Positions 55,749 to 63,973 are shown, counted from the stretch's first letter. The stretch: DNA of 64,000 bases from Novosphingobium sp. JCM 18896 (GCF_025938095.1 NZ_JAPCZF010000006.1:149724-213723); one strand, 5' to 3'. Notes: generated by a model from the sequence alone, not told the origin. Program-made: numbers and translations.

Positions 55749-57047
55749 TCAAGCCGGCTCGGCGTTCGCCGTCGCGGGAACCAAGTCGACATAGAGCTTG
55801 GTCAGACCGCGCACGATGTAGCTGGGTTCGTAGTCGAAGCGCCGATCACCGGCCGGCCCGTGCGCCCGCTCGGAGATTTTGAGGTCGGCGGTGTGTTCGA
55901 AGAAGCGATCGAACAACACGCGGACTTCGGCGCGGGCGAGCGGATTGCCGATGCAGGTGTGTGCACCGCGACCGAAGGCCAGGTGCTCCTTGATCTTCGG
56001 GCGATCGAGCCGAAACGCATTGGGATCTTCCCAGCGGCTGGGGTCCCGACTGCCGCCGGCGAGCGAGATGACGACGCGCTTGCCCGCCGGCAGCTCCATG
56101 TCGCCGATGCGGGTGGACTTGCGGGTCAGGCGGTGGGTGACCTTCGACGAACCTTCCAGCCGCAGCATCTCCTCCATGAACGGCGCGATCTTGCTGCGAT
56201 CGGCGCGGAGCTGGGCCTGCAGTGCGGGGTTTTCGCCCAGGAAGCGCATCGAATTGCCGATCAGCTTGGCCGAGGTGTCCTGCCCCGCGGCGAACAGGAA
56301 GATCGCGAGCATCACCAGTTGCTCGACCGTCGGCTCCGACCCATCGGGGAACTTCGCCGTGGCGAGTTCGGTCATCACGTCCTCGCGCGGATTGGCGCGC
56401 CGATCGATGATCCAGCCGGCGAACATCGGCGCGACCTTTTCGGCGATCGGCTGCAGCGATGCACCGGCATCGGCATCGTCGACGGCACCCGGCAGCGGCG
56501 CATTGGCCAGGATCTCCGTGATCTCCGCGCGCGCTTCCTCGGGCACGCCCAGCAGATCGGCGATCACATAGGTCACATAAGGCGTGGCCAGTTCGTGCAT
56601 CAGCTCGCAACCGCCTTTCGCCACGACCTCGGCGATCATGCGGTCGGCCAGGCCGAGCATATAGGCCTCGTTGGCCTTGAGCCGCGAGGGCGTGAACAGC
56701 CGGTTGACCAGCTGACGCCAGGCGGAATGGTCGGCACCGTCCATCGACAGGAACGTCTCGTGGCCGACGAACTGGTGATGATGCGCGGCGATCTGGCCGG
56801 TGATGTCGTCACCCTCAGGCTCGAAGGGCAGCGGCGCGGTGGGGCCAGCGGCCGAGATCACCGCGGAGAAGTGTTCCCCGTCGAGCAGGACCTGGGTCGC
56901 CTCGGCAAAGCCGGTGATCATCACGAAGTCGTGATTCTCCATCTGCCGAACCGAGGCCTGCGATCGCACGGCCTCCAGGACCTCGTAGGGATCGAGCAGG
57001 ACCGAATGGTCGGTGAAGAAGTCGGGTTCCTTGAAATCTTCGGTCAT
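55749..57047 (-). CDS. Cytochrome P450
   Basis: This 432-aa protein is a soluble bacterial P450. The I-helix oxygen-activating AAGQDTSA, the K-helix EEMLR (ExxR) and the heme loop FGRGAHTCIGNPLAR with Cys365 are all present. ATG 57047 (MTEDFKE) follows GGAGAG; there are 25 further open codons upstream. Sphingomonad P450s of this type oxidise terpenoids, aromatics or steroids; no redox partner lies in an operon with it, though the divergent flavoprotein at 57248 could be considered. A 13-bp dyad (CTTGCT-T-AGCAAG, 57093-57105) is in the divergent promoter. Confidence 0.94.
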   Translation of the reverse strand: MTEDFKEPDFFTDHSVLLDPYEVLEAVRSQASVRQMENHDFVMITGFAEATQVLLDGEHFSAVISAAGPTAPLPFEPEGDDITGQIAAHHHQFVGHETFLSMDGADHSAWRQLVNRLFTPSRLKANEAYMLGLADRMIAEVVAKGGCELMHELATPYVTYVIADLLGVPEEARAEITEILANAPLPGAVDDADAGASLQPIAEKVAPMFAGWIIDRRANPREDVMTELATAKFPDGSEPTVEQLVMLAIFLFAAGQDTSAKLIGNSMRFLGENPALQAQLRADRSKIAPFMEEMLRLEGSSKVTHRLTRKSTRIGDMELPAGKRVVISLAGGSRDPSRWEDPNAFRLDRPKIKEHLAFGRGAHTCIGNPLARAEVRVLFDRFFEHTADLKISERAHGPAGDRRFDYEPSYIVRGLTKLYVDLVPATANAEPA

Positions 57048-57092
57048 CGCGCAAGCTCTCTCCTGGCCAATGGACTCCGCCATTGCTGACCA

Positions 57093-57105
57093 CTTGCTTA
57101 GCAAG
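57093..57105. promoter_or_regulatory. 13-bp dyad in the P450/NDH divergent promoter
   Basis: CTTGCT-T-AGCAAG is a perfect dyad 46 nt upstream of the P450 start. It may be an operator for a regulator encoded elsewhere. Confidence 0.4.
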
Positions 57106-57247
57106 CTTGAGAGCGATCGCAAGCCATCGTGCGATCGGTCGCGAACAGGGTTGAAATGAATCTTTCTCGCGCCGCGATGTCACATCCGGCGATCCGAGCT
57201 CGTCTAGACCGCAAACGCCGACGAACGGCGTTCGGAGAACAAAGCTC

Positions 57248-58456
57248 ATGCCACAGAAGATCGTGATCGCCGGTTCCGGATTTGCCGGATTGTGGGCCGC
57301 CCTTGCCGCCGCGCGCACCATTGCGCTGGCCGGCAAGCAGGACGAGATCGACGTGCTCGTCGTTTCGCCGACGCCCAAGCTCGTGATCCGTCCGCGCCTC
57401 TACGAGGCGGAACTCGACAACATGAATCCGGATATCGGAGAACTGCTGGCCACCGTCGGTGTCCAGCACCTGGCCGGCTTCGTCGAGAAGATCGATGCCG
57501 ATGCGCGCAAGCTCAAGGTCATGCTCGTCGCAGGCGGCAGCGAGACGATCGCTTACGACCGGTTCGTGCTCGCCACGGGAAGCCAGTTGTACCGCCCGAA
57601 CGTGCCGGGCCTGGCCGAACACGCGTTCGATGCCGATCAGTTCGACAGCGCCCAGGCGCTCGACGCCCATCTCAAGGCGCTGATCCGTCAGCCCGAAAGC
57701 ACCGCCCGCAATACCGTCGTCGTCGCCGGCGGCGGCCTGACGGGGCTGGAGGCGGCCACCGAGATGCCGATCCGGCTGCGCGCAGCCCTGGGCGAAGAGG
57801 CGGCCTTTCGGGTCGTCCTTATCGACACCGCCGACACGCCCGGCGGATCCTTGGGCGACGAGGCAGCCCCCTATTTCGCCGAAGCGCTCGATTTCGCCGG
57901 GGTGGAGGTGCGTACCGGGGTGCGCGTGACCGCCATCGACGCGACCGGCGTCACGCTGTCGTCCGGCGAAAGGATCGAGACGCACACGGTGATGTGGACC
58001 GCCGGCATGCGCGCCAACGCTCTCGCCGCGCAGGTCCCTGGCGAGAAGGACGAGATCGGCCGGGTGGTCGGCGACGCCTATCTGCACGCACCGGCGGCCA
58101 GCGGCATCTTCGTGACCGGCGACACGGTGCGCGCCGCGACCGACGAGCTCGGCAACGTCAGCGCCATGTCATGCCAGCACGCGCTCAGCCTCGGCCGGGT
58201 GGCCGGACACAATGCCGCCGCCGAACTCGTCGGCAGTCCGCTCCATCCTTACAGCCAGCCGAAGTACGTGACCTGCGTCGACCTGGGCGACTGGGGCGCG
58301 CTCTATACCGAAGGCTGGGATCGGCAGGTGCGCCTCACCCGAGCCGAAGCGAAGGCGCTCAAGCAGGAAATCAACCGCGTGTGGATCTATCCGCCCGCTG
58401 CCGACCGCGATGCCGTCTTCGCAGTCGCCAATCCCGACTTCGTCATCGTCCCCTGA
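57248..58456 (+). CDS. NDH-2-like FAD-dependent NAD(P)H oxidoreductase
   Basis: This 402-aa protein starts at ATG 57248 after GGAGAA. IVIAGSGFAGLWAALAAAR binds FAD, VVVAGGGLTGLEAATEMP binds NAD(P)H, and GIFVTGDTVRA is the second FAD motif. The pattern is that of type II NADH:quinone oxidoreductases. No clear C-terminal membrane anchor helix is visible, so a soluble ferredoxin-reductase-like role is also possible. It is divergent from the P450. Confidence 0.88.
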   Translation: MPQKIVIAGSGFAGLWAALAAARTIALAGKQDEIDVLVVSPTPKLVIRPRLYEAELDNMNPDIGELLATVGVQHLAGFVEKIDADARKLKVMLVAGGSETIAYDRFVLATGSQLYRPNVPGLAEHAFDADQFDSAQALDAHLKALIRQPESTARNTVVVAGGGLTGLEAATEMPIRLRAALGEEAAFRVVLIDTADTPGGSLGDEAAPYFAEALDFAGVEVRTGVRVTAIDATGVTLSSGERIETHTVMWTAGMRANALAAQVPGEKDEIGRVVGDAYLHAPAASGIFVTGDTVRAATDELGNVSAMSCQHALSLGRVAGHNAAAELVGSPLHPYSQPKYVTCVDLGDWGALYTEGWDRQVRLTRAEAKALKQEINRVWIYPPAADRDAVFAVANPDFVIVP

Positions 58457-58734
58457 GGCGGCGATCCGGTCCAAACCCAACTCACCATGACTCGCGCAAG
58501 GCCGACCGCCGATGCGGCCTTGCGCGACGCCTACGAGGATATGAGGGACCCGGCATCCGGGCCATGGGCCCGTCTTTGCAAAGGCCTTACGAGGCTCAAG
58601 TTCACTCCAGATTGGAGCCAATAGAACGGGCTATTAGGCAATACGCAACACATGCAATGCGACACGATCACGCAGACATCGTCATCCAGGCCAATGATGT
58701 CGGAAGCGCGCCGTCGCGTTTGGGAAGTTGTGTT

Positions 58735-59412
58735 ATGACCACTGCAGTACTCGTACACACCGTATCGCAGCCTCGGCTACCACAACGCGATCTCGATACG
58801 ATTCGCGAGACGGTACTGTTCAATAAGTCTTCCGGATCGAGCATATTGAAGACAGTAAAAGATGAAAACGCCCCCGACCTCGTCCAGATACGGCAGACTC
58901 CCAGCCTGATGGGGCTCTATTCCGCCGTGAGCAGCGTCGATCCCAATCGGAATCAAAAAATCCATTTCGTGAAATACTTGACGCTGGGCAACACGCCCGC
59001 TTCCGCGCCTTCTGCCGCTTCGACGCCACTGATGGTCTCGCCCAACGTATCGGCGATGAGCGCCGAAGTCCTCGCCAAGAACCGTCACGCGCTGGAGGCC
59101 CACGGCTATAGCGCGCAGGAGACGATCGATCTCTACGCCTACGATCTCACCAAGCGCGTGAACGCCAGCCTGGAACGCAACGGCTACGCCAACTTCTCGG
59201 GATCGTGGGGCGATCGGTCGACAACCGACGTGAACGAATACGTCGGATGGCTCTATCAGGCCGTGGCCGCGGAAGAGCGCATGCCGGATGTGGCCGAGGC
59301 ACATGGCTCGGTGACGCTATCCGCAACCAATTCTTCCGGACCCATAGCCGAAACCGAACTGGCAGATCTGAAAGACGACGTGCTCGCCGCCCTGGCGATC
59401 GAGCGGGGCTGA
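58735..59412 (+). CDS. Unknown 225-aa protein
   Basis: No family is recognised. ATG 58735 follows GGAAG eight bases upstream; in-frame codons upstream (from about 58656) leave a longer start possible. The protein has no signal peptide or membrane helix. Its middle is Ser/Ala/Pro-rich (~75-100), and the C-terminal half is helical and acidic (AEVLAKNRHALEAHGYSAQETIDLYAYDLTKRVNASLERNGY in pieces). Base composition at 58800-58990 is less GC-rich than its neighbours, hinting at acquisition. The 278-nt gap upstream (58457-58734) holds nothing recognisable. Confidence 0.6.
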   Translation: MTTAVLVHTVSQPRLPQRDLDTIRETVLFNKSSGSSILKTVKDENAPDLVQIRQTPSLMGLYSAVSSVDPNRNQKIHFVKYLTLGNTPASAPSAASTPLMVSPNVSAMSAEVLAKNRHALEAHGYSAQETIDLYAYDLTKRVNASLERNGYANFSGSWGDRSTTDVNEYVGWLYQAVAAEERMPDVAEAHGSVTLSATNSSGPIAETELADLKDDVLAALAIERG

Positions 59413-59475
59413 ATATCGGGGCGTGGGCAAGCCCAGGCAGGTTGCAGGGACGAAGCGAGTGTCGAGGACAATCCG

Positions 59476-59742
59476 ATGACGAAATCGGGCGACGACGAGG
59501 CGGCCAAGCCGAGCTGGCCGCGAAAGCTATGGGACGCATTTGCCAACTTCGCGGCCACGGACGTCGGAGACGCGGCCTACGTCGCCGATCGCGTTGCCGA
59601 GGTCGAAGCGCGCTTGCTGGAAATGGAAAGACAGTTCGGGCTCAGCGCGCTCGACGCCGACGATGACGCTCGCGCGGCTAGGCCCGCTCCGATCCTGGAC
59701 CGACACGAAAATCGCCCCCGAAACAACGCCGCTTGCCAATGA
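59476..59742 (+). CDS. Small acidic protein of unknown function
   Basis: This 88-aa protein starts at ATG 59476 with GAGGA seven bases upstream, 63 nt after the 225-aa protein. KPSWPRKLWDAFANFAATDVGDAAYVADRVAEVEARLLEMERQFGL (in pieces) would form two helices. No family is recognised. The last codons overlap the -35 of the DAHP synthase leader promoter. It may form a unit with the upstream gene. Confidence 0.55.
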   Translation: MTKSGDDEAAKPSWPRKLWDAFANFAATDVGDAAYVADRVAEVEARLLEMERQFGLSALDADDDARAARPAPILDRHENRPRNNAACQ

Positions 59743-59761
59743 CCAACGATACGCCTAGCAT
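59733..59761 (+). promoter_or_regulatory. Promoter of the DAHP synthase leader
   Basis: TTGCCA (59733-59738) and TAGCAT (59756-59761) are exactly 17 nt apart. Transcription would start around 59767-59768, only a few bases before the leader-peptide ATG at 59772. A nearly leaderless leader peptide is also known for trpL in rhizobia. Confidence 0.6.
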
Positions 59762-59771
59762 CTGGGATGCA

Positions 59772-59852
59772 ATGACCAGCCAGCCGAACCAGTTCTTTTG
59801 GTACTTTAGCTATCCGACGCCCTTGGCGGACGGAGGTTTCGGCTTGGCCTGA
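59772..59852 (+). CDS. Aromatic leader peptide of the DAHP synthase attenuator
   Basis: A 26-aa frame begins at ATG 59772 (an in-frame ATG at 59739 would make 37 aa). Codons 8-14 read F-F-W-Y-F-S-Y (59793-59813), containing all three aromatic amino acids in seven codons. It stops at TGA 59850, 24 nt before a perfect terminator. The next gene makes the precursor of Phe, Tyr and Trp. Leader peptides rich in the controlled amino acid are the sensor of ribosome-mediated attenuation. The peptide itself probably has no other job. Confidence 0.75.
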   Translation: MTSQPNQFFWYFSYPTPLADGGFGLA

Positions 59853-59902
59853 TCATCAGGCGATACGACACCAACCAGCCGCCAGTCTTGGCGGCTTTTT
59901 TT
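59779..59902 (+). promoter_or_regulatory. Transcription attenuator upstream of DAHP synthase
   Basis: Segment 1, GCCAGCCGAACC (59779-59790), pairs with segment 2 (59835-59848) through 12 bp with two single-base bulges. Segment 2 (59840-59847) can instead pair with 59875-59881. The terminator 5' arm CCGCCA (59879-59884) can also pair with TGGCGG at 59824-59829, a copy of the terminator 3' arm (CTTGGCGG at 59822 and 59887). A ribosome stalled on the aromatic codons covers segment 1 and frees segment 2 to block the terminator. A ribosome reaching the stop covers segment 2, allowing termination. Confidence 0.75.
59877..59902 (+). terminator. Attenuator terminator
   Basis: AGCCGCCA (59877-59884) and TGGCGGCT (59889-59896) form a perfect 8-bp stem with loop GTCT, followed by seven T (59896-59902). 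It lies between the leader peptide and the DAHP synthase start. Confidence 0.92.
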
Positions 59903-59937
59903 GTCGCCGGACTGCCCGCTCTTACTCGGGAAGAATC

Positions 59938-61032
59938 ATGCCACAGTCCACCGACGACGTCCGCATTCGCGAAATCCAGGAACTGAGTCCCCCCGCCGAA
60001 ATCATGGCCGAACTCGTGCGCACCGATGCCGTCGCCGCGACGGTCACCGCGGCGCGCAAAGCCGTCCACGACATACTCGCGGGCGACGACGACCGCCTGC
60101 TCGTCGTGGTCGGCCCCTGCTCGGTCCACGACACCAAGGCCGCGCTCGAATATGCCGAACTGCTCGCCTCCGAGCGGCGCCGGCTGGGCGACGACCTCGA
60201 AATCCAGATGCGGGTCTACTTCGAGAAACCCAGGACGACCGTCGGCTGGAAAGGGCTGATCAACGACCCCGCGCTCGACGGCACCTTCCGGATCAACGAG
60301 GGGCTGCGGATTGCGCGCGAGTTGCTCCTCACCGTCAACGGCATGGGCCTTCCCGCGGCTTCGGAATTCCTCGACGTCATCACCCCGCAGTACATCGCCG
60401 ACCTCGTCAGCTGGGGCGCGATCGGCGCGCGGACGACCGAAAGCCAGATCCATCGCGAAATGGCCTCGGGCCTTTCCTGCCCTATCGGCTTCAAGAACGG
60501 CACGGCGGGCGACATCCAGATCGCGCTCGACGCGATCGTCGCCGCCTCCCAGCCGCACCATTTCCTGGCCGTCACCAAGGAAGGCCACGCGGGCATCGCC
60601 AACACCACGGGCAATGAGGATTGCCACGTCGTGCTGCGCGGCGGTCACGAACCGAACTACGACGCCGCGCACGTCGCCGCGACCTGTGCCGCGCTCGCCA
60701 AGCGCGGCCTAAAGCAGAAGCTCATGATCGACGCCAGCCATGCCAACAGCGCCAAGCGCCCGGAAAATCAGCCGGCCGTCGTGACCGACATCTGCGCGCA
60801 ACTCGCGAGCGGCGACACCGGCATCATGGGGGTCATGATCGAAAGCAACCTCGTCGCCGGGCGGCAGGACCTGAAGCCGGGCGAGCCGCTGACCTATGGC
60901 CAGAGCATCACCGACGGATGCGTCGACTGGGCGACCACCGCGACGCTTCTCGACGAGTTGGCCGCAGCCGTCCGCGCGAAGCGCCTGACCCGCAACGCCC
61001 GAGCGAACGTCGCGCAGCCGAGCTTCGCCTGA
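59938..61032 (+). CDS. 3-deoxy-7-phosphoheptulonate synthase, class I (AroF/G/H type)
   Basis: This 364-aa protein catalyses the first step of the shikimate pathway, joining phosphoenolpyruvate and erythrose 4-phosphate. It is the E. coli-type class I alpha enzyme: VVVGPCSVHD with the metal-binding Cys61, YFEKPRTTVGWKG, FKNGTAGD, GHAGIANTTGNEDCHVVLRGG and IDASHANS are invariant. It starts at ATG 59938 after GGGAAG. Expression is most likely controlled by the attenuator directly upstream. Which aromatic amino acid gives feedback inhibition cannot be read by eye. Confidence 0.97.
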   Translation: MPQSTDDVRIREIQELSPPAEIMAELVRTDAVAATVTAARKAVHDILAGDDDRLLVVVGPCSVHDTKAALEYAELLASERRRLGDDLEIQMRVYFEKPRTTVGWKGLINDPALDGTFRINEGLRIARELLLTVNGMGLPAASEFLDVITPQYIADLVSWGAIGARTTESQIHREMASGLSCPIGFKNGTAGDIQIALDAIVAASQPHHFLAVTKEGHAGIANTTGNEDCHVVLRGGHEPNYDAAHVAATCAALAKRGLKQKLMIDASHANSAKRPENQPAVVTDICAQLASGDTGIMGVMIESNLVAGRQDLKPGEPLTYGQSITDGCVDWATTATLLDELAAAVRAKRLTRNARANVAQPSFA

Positions 61033-61079
61033 CCGCGAGAAATTCGGGATATATCCGCCCACAGGCGAGCGGCATCCCT

Positions 61080-61118
61080 GTTCGACCGTCTTTCGGGAAA
61101 TTCGAGAGACGGTCGAAC
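61080..61118 (+). terminator. Hairpin after DAHP synthase
   Basis: GTTCGACCGTCT (61080-61091) and AGACGGTCGAAC (61107-61118) are a perfect 12-bp inverted repeat with a 15-nt loop. It lacks a T run, so it is only a possible factor-independent stop or an mRNA-stabilising structure. Confidence 0.5.
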
Positions 61119-61184
61119 GATAGCCGCCCTCCCCACAGGGGAAAGCTCTTTCCTTCGATCTGTCGGATTTCCCTAGGGAAGGGA

Positions 61185-61226
61185 TGGTGCTTAGGTGACT
61201 CGAACACCTGACCCCATCATTACGAA
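61185..61226 (-). pseudogene. 3'-half remnant of tRNA-Thr(CGU), putative attachment site
   Basis: On the minus strand the sequence has a tRNA anticodon loop TTCGTAA, the 3' anticodon-stem strand TGATG, variable loop GGGTC, a perfect T-arm (AGGTG-TTCGAGT-CACCT) and an ACCA end. The acceptor 3' strand is 3 nt short, and the 5' half of the tRNA is absent; the sequence above 61227 cannot form the anticodon stem. This is the typical scar of integration into the 3' end of a tRNA gene. The anticodon assignment is by eye. Confidence 0.6.
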
Positions 61227-61519
61227 ACAGAGGGAAACACGCAACAACTGTGGCATGTTTACTGCACTTTGGAGCCCAATTTGCCTACCACGATGCGGCT
61301 TACCCAAGGAGGTCCCAAAATGCCGTGAAGCCCGATCTCCCCGCTTACTGAGCCAAAGTGCTTTCCTTCGATTCGGACATTGGAATCGTCCCGGTCCAGC
61401 CCCACAAGCCATTCCCCGCTGGCTGTACACAAGCGTCGCAGAACCGAGAGTCGACGAGCGCGTTCCCGCAGGCTGATGGCTCTTTCCACCCCATGCGCCA
61501 TCGCCTAAAGAGGCTAGCC

Positions 61520-62569
61520 ATGGGGGAAATCAAGACCGATCGCCGCAGGAGGGAAACTTGTTGGTGGGAACCGACTTATGACCCGGACCTAGTAGGCAAG
61601 CTCGCGGAGGGCGTATGGGATTTCGCGCACGCCCGTGGCCCCACGCGCTGCTTCTTCCGAGATGACGGCTATCAGGACGCAGCCAAGGCATCGCGCCACA
61701 AGTTTTCGGATGTGACCTTCACTGATTGTGATTTTGGTGGGTTTTTTGTCCTTGAGATCCAAGTCGCCTTCAATGGATGCACCTTTGTAAACTGCGATTT
61801 TGGCCTGACGACATGGAAGAATGTAAAATTCTCAAATTGCAAATTCACGAAATGCTCCTTTGGCCAGACAGTTTTCACCAATTGCGAATTTCGCGGCTGC
61901 AAATGGGCAGATATAGGCTTGTCTCCCAATATGCTTGAGCTGAATTCTACATACATTAGCAATGCTTCTGAACTAATCTCCGCGGCCTATACAAATCTTG
62001 ACGAGAGCGTTCTCTCAAATAAGAAAGTTCGCCGTGAGGATCAGGTTGTTAAACTTGAACACACCAAGGCGACCATTTCACGACGCATTCTTCGAAATCT
62101 TCAAGAAGAGGGAGATGAGGGTGCATTTTACGATGCTGTCAAGACCTTCCAAATTCAACAGGCCCGCGCCCGCCGCTTTCAAGCACGACAAGATACGGCG
62201 GACAATCCCGGAATCCTGTTGTCAAGAAGTAGACTTCTGCACCTTAGCTGGACGACAGAAGAATTTATTTTAAAAATTATCGGGAAACTTAATGACTGGG
62301 GAGCAAGCATTGTAAGGCCGCTCGCCATGACTATAGCCCTTACCGTGCTAATGTCATGCATTTACAACTGGCTTTGCACTCCACAGATTTTTCCTCACGC
62401 CGCACTTCAGAGAAGTTTTGATATTACGATCCTGGCTGGGTACAGTAATTATGGCAGTGAAAAAGACAAATTGACTTATTTTATACAAAATTTGCATGTT
62501 GCACTGGCCACACTTTTTCATGCCATCACATTCACAACCATTGTTACAAGGCTCGTCCGGGTTCGCTGA
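61520..62569 (+). CDS. Pentapeptide-repeat protein with C-terminal membrane helices
   Basis: This 349-aa protein starts at ATG 61520 after AGAGG (upstream starts at 61493 and 61358 are weaker). Residues ~60-130 contain degenerate pentapeptide repeats with Phe at the centre (FTDCDF, FNGCTF, VNCDF, FSNCKF, FTKCSF, FTNCEF). A charged helical region follows. Two hydrophobic segments at ~268-288 and ~322-345 flank a DITILAGYSNYG loop that recalls an ion-channel pore loop. It would be a membrane protein with a cytoplasmic repeat domain. Its stop overlaps the start of a nucleotidyltransferase gene. Low GC marks it as acquired. Confidence 0.7.
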   Translation: MGEIKTDRRRRETCWWEPTYDPDLVGKLAEGVWDFAHARGPTRCFFRDDGYQDAAKASRHKFSDVTFTDCDFGGFFVLEIQVAFNGCTFVNCDFGLTTWKNVKFSNCKFTKCSFGQTVFTNCEFRGCKWADIGLSPNMLELNSTYISNASELISAAYTNLDESVLSNKKVRREDQVVKLEHTKATISRRILRNLQEEGDEGAFYDAVKTFQIQQARARRFQARQDTADNPGILLSRSRLLHLSWTTEEFILKIIGKLNDWGASIVRPLAMTIALTVLMSCIYNWLCTPQIFPHAALQRSFDITILAGYSNYGSEKDKLTYFIQNLHVALATLFHAITFTTIVTRLVRVR

Positions 62570-63276
62570 TGCTTCTATCCCTTATTCTTTACGGAAGTCG
62601 TGCGCGCGGCGACCATCAGCTGCGCTCTGACGTCGATCTACTCGGCGTCGTTGAGGGCGGCATGATACACAAAGAGGTGTCCAAGCGCGGCGCGAGCTTT
62701 TACCACTATCCAGCCCCTACTTTGCTTGATAAGTCGAGATCCGGCGATCTATTTCTTCTTCATTTAGTTAGCGAAGGAAAAGTTCTTCATGACACGATGA
62801 ATTTTTTTGAACGCGTCAAAGATGAATTTACATTCCGAGTTTCGTACGAAGAGGAGGTACGCGAGGCCCACCTAATATTGCGGTTCGTGCAGTCCCGTCC
62901 CTCATTACTTCAGCGCAAAAAGGGCAGAAAACGCCTAATCTGGGGTATGCGGACGATCCTGATCGCCCGCTGCGCCGAGCAGGGTCAAGCCCGGTTTTCG
63001 TCATCTGCTCTAGAAGAAAAAAGCGGCTACAACGGCCTCAAAGCGCTTATCGATGGCAGAAACACAGCAGATATTGATGCGCTATTGAAGGCTTCCGATT
63101 TTATTGTAACAAAATTTGGAAACCCTCAAATAGACAAGGAGTGGCCATCGGAACTAAAGGCGCAGCGAGATCTTCTAAGATTATCCGGGGGCATTGCGAA
63201 GAATACCACAGAACTGGGGGCGCTGTTTCGTTTCAGAGACACCCTGCCAACGCCCAGCGACGAATTTTATGAATAA
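62569..63276 (+). CDS. Nucleotidyltransferase-domain protein
   Basis: This 235-aa protein starts at ATG 62569, overlapping the TGA of the previous gene (TGATG), so translation is coupled. The N-terminus LILYGSRARGDHQLRSDVDLLGVVEGG is the Pol-beta-type nucleotidyltransferase core: Gly9-Ser10 and the metal-binding Asp21 and Asp23. A C-terminal helical region of ~150 residues, possibly HEPN-like, has no other recognised motif. Family members transfer AMP or other nucleotides to proteins, RNA or drugs. Its partner is a membrane protein, which suggests a two-component accessory system. Confidence 0.75.
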   Translation: MLLSLILYGSRARGDHQLRSDVDLLGVVEGGMIHKEVSKRGASFYHYPAPTLLDKSRSGDLFLLHLVSEGKVLHDTMNFFERVKDEFTFRVSYEEEVREAHLILRFVQSRPSLLQRKKGRKRLIWGMRTILIARCAEQGQARFSSSALEEKSGYNGLKALIDGRNTADIDALLKASDFIVTKFGNPQIDKEWPSELKAQRDLLRLSGGIAKNTTELGALFRFRDTLPTPSDEFYE

Positions 63277-63418
63277 ATGATTGAGATTGATTGATTTAGC
63301 GCGCCGGTATTTGACTGATCTTAAGCGTTTGCGGCTCGGGCTGGGGAGCATCGATTAGGCAGGGCTGTAGCTTCGATTTAACATAACGGACCTTATCGTC
63401 GCCATCCGACATCCGGGA
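63277..63418. other. Gap in the island without a recognisable gene
   Basis: This short region between the nucleotidyltransferase and the convergent truncated gene shows no reading frame, terminator or repeat that I can support. Confidence 0.5.
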
Positions 63419-63973
63419 TCAGCCGCCTTTTCGAGCAGCCACTAAGCGTTGAACCTCTGGACGCAATACGTTGATCCACACGTTCACCGTGTGTCGCAGC
63501 CAGGCATATGCTGCCGCCCGGCTCTCGGCTGACTGCAAATCGCCGACATGTTGTTCGTCCCCAATGGTAACCCTTCCCCGAACGGTCTTCAACGAGGCGT
63601 TGCCACCCAGGCTTGGAGCAAGCTTCTCAAAATACTCAACGATCGCCTTACCCGCCTCCTCACCAAGCTCTCCGCGCGTCCAACCGAGGGTCACCCCCAC
63701 GTTTCCAAGCTTCAAATCTCGCCAAACCGTCAGCCAGCTGCTTCCGCCGGGTGCAGGTAACGAGAACGTGATGTAGCCTTGCTTCGCCGGGTTAGGGAGG
63801 GGCTGCGCTTGATCGTCCAGCCTCAGGTTGCTCAGAAACTCAGACCAAAACGCCTGTCTTTCCAAGCTGAGCGCCGAGGGACCGGGATCGGCGTGCAATA
63901 GGGGACCAGGGTTTGATGCGCGCTTACGCCGTGGCGGGATGGCGGAGGGCGTAGCCCGGAGGCATCCCGCCAC
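63419..63973 (-). pseudogene. DUF4268-like protein, probably truncated at its N-terminus
   Basis: The recognisable part (ERQAFWSEFLSNL ... FEKLAP ... RAAAYAWLRHTVNVWINVLRPEV, residues ~35-180) resembles the C-terminal DUF4268 domain, normally fused to an N-terminal nuclease-like domain. Here the reading frame opens with GTG inside an 18-bp inverted repeat (63924-63980), and the first ~30 residues encoded by that repeat look unrelated. The gene seems to have lost its N-terminal part to the repeat or is a remnant. Family assignment is by resemblance only. Confidence 0.45.

Noticed and set aside
57292..59412. A 706-codon frame covering the flavoprotein gene in another phase and joining the 225-aa protein
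   Set aside because: The upstream part is the Arg-rich shadow of the FAD/NAD protein. Only the part from 58735 has normal composition and a ribosome binding site.
61230..61519. Upstream extension (from 61358) of the pentapeptide-repeat protein
   Set aside because: Start at 61520 has a good AGAGG site. The extension has no family resemblance and no initiation signal.
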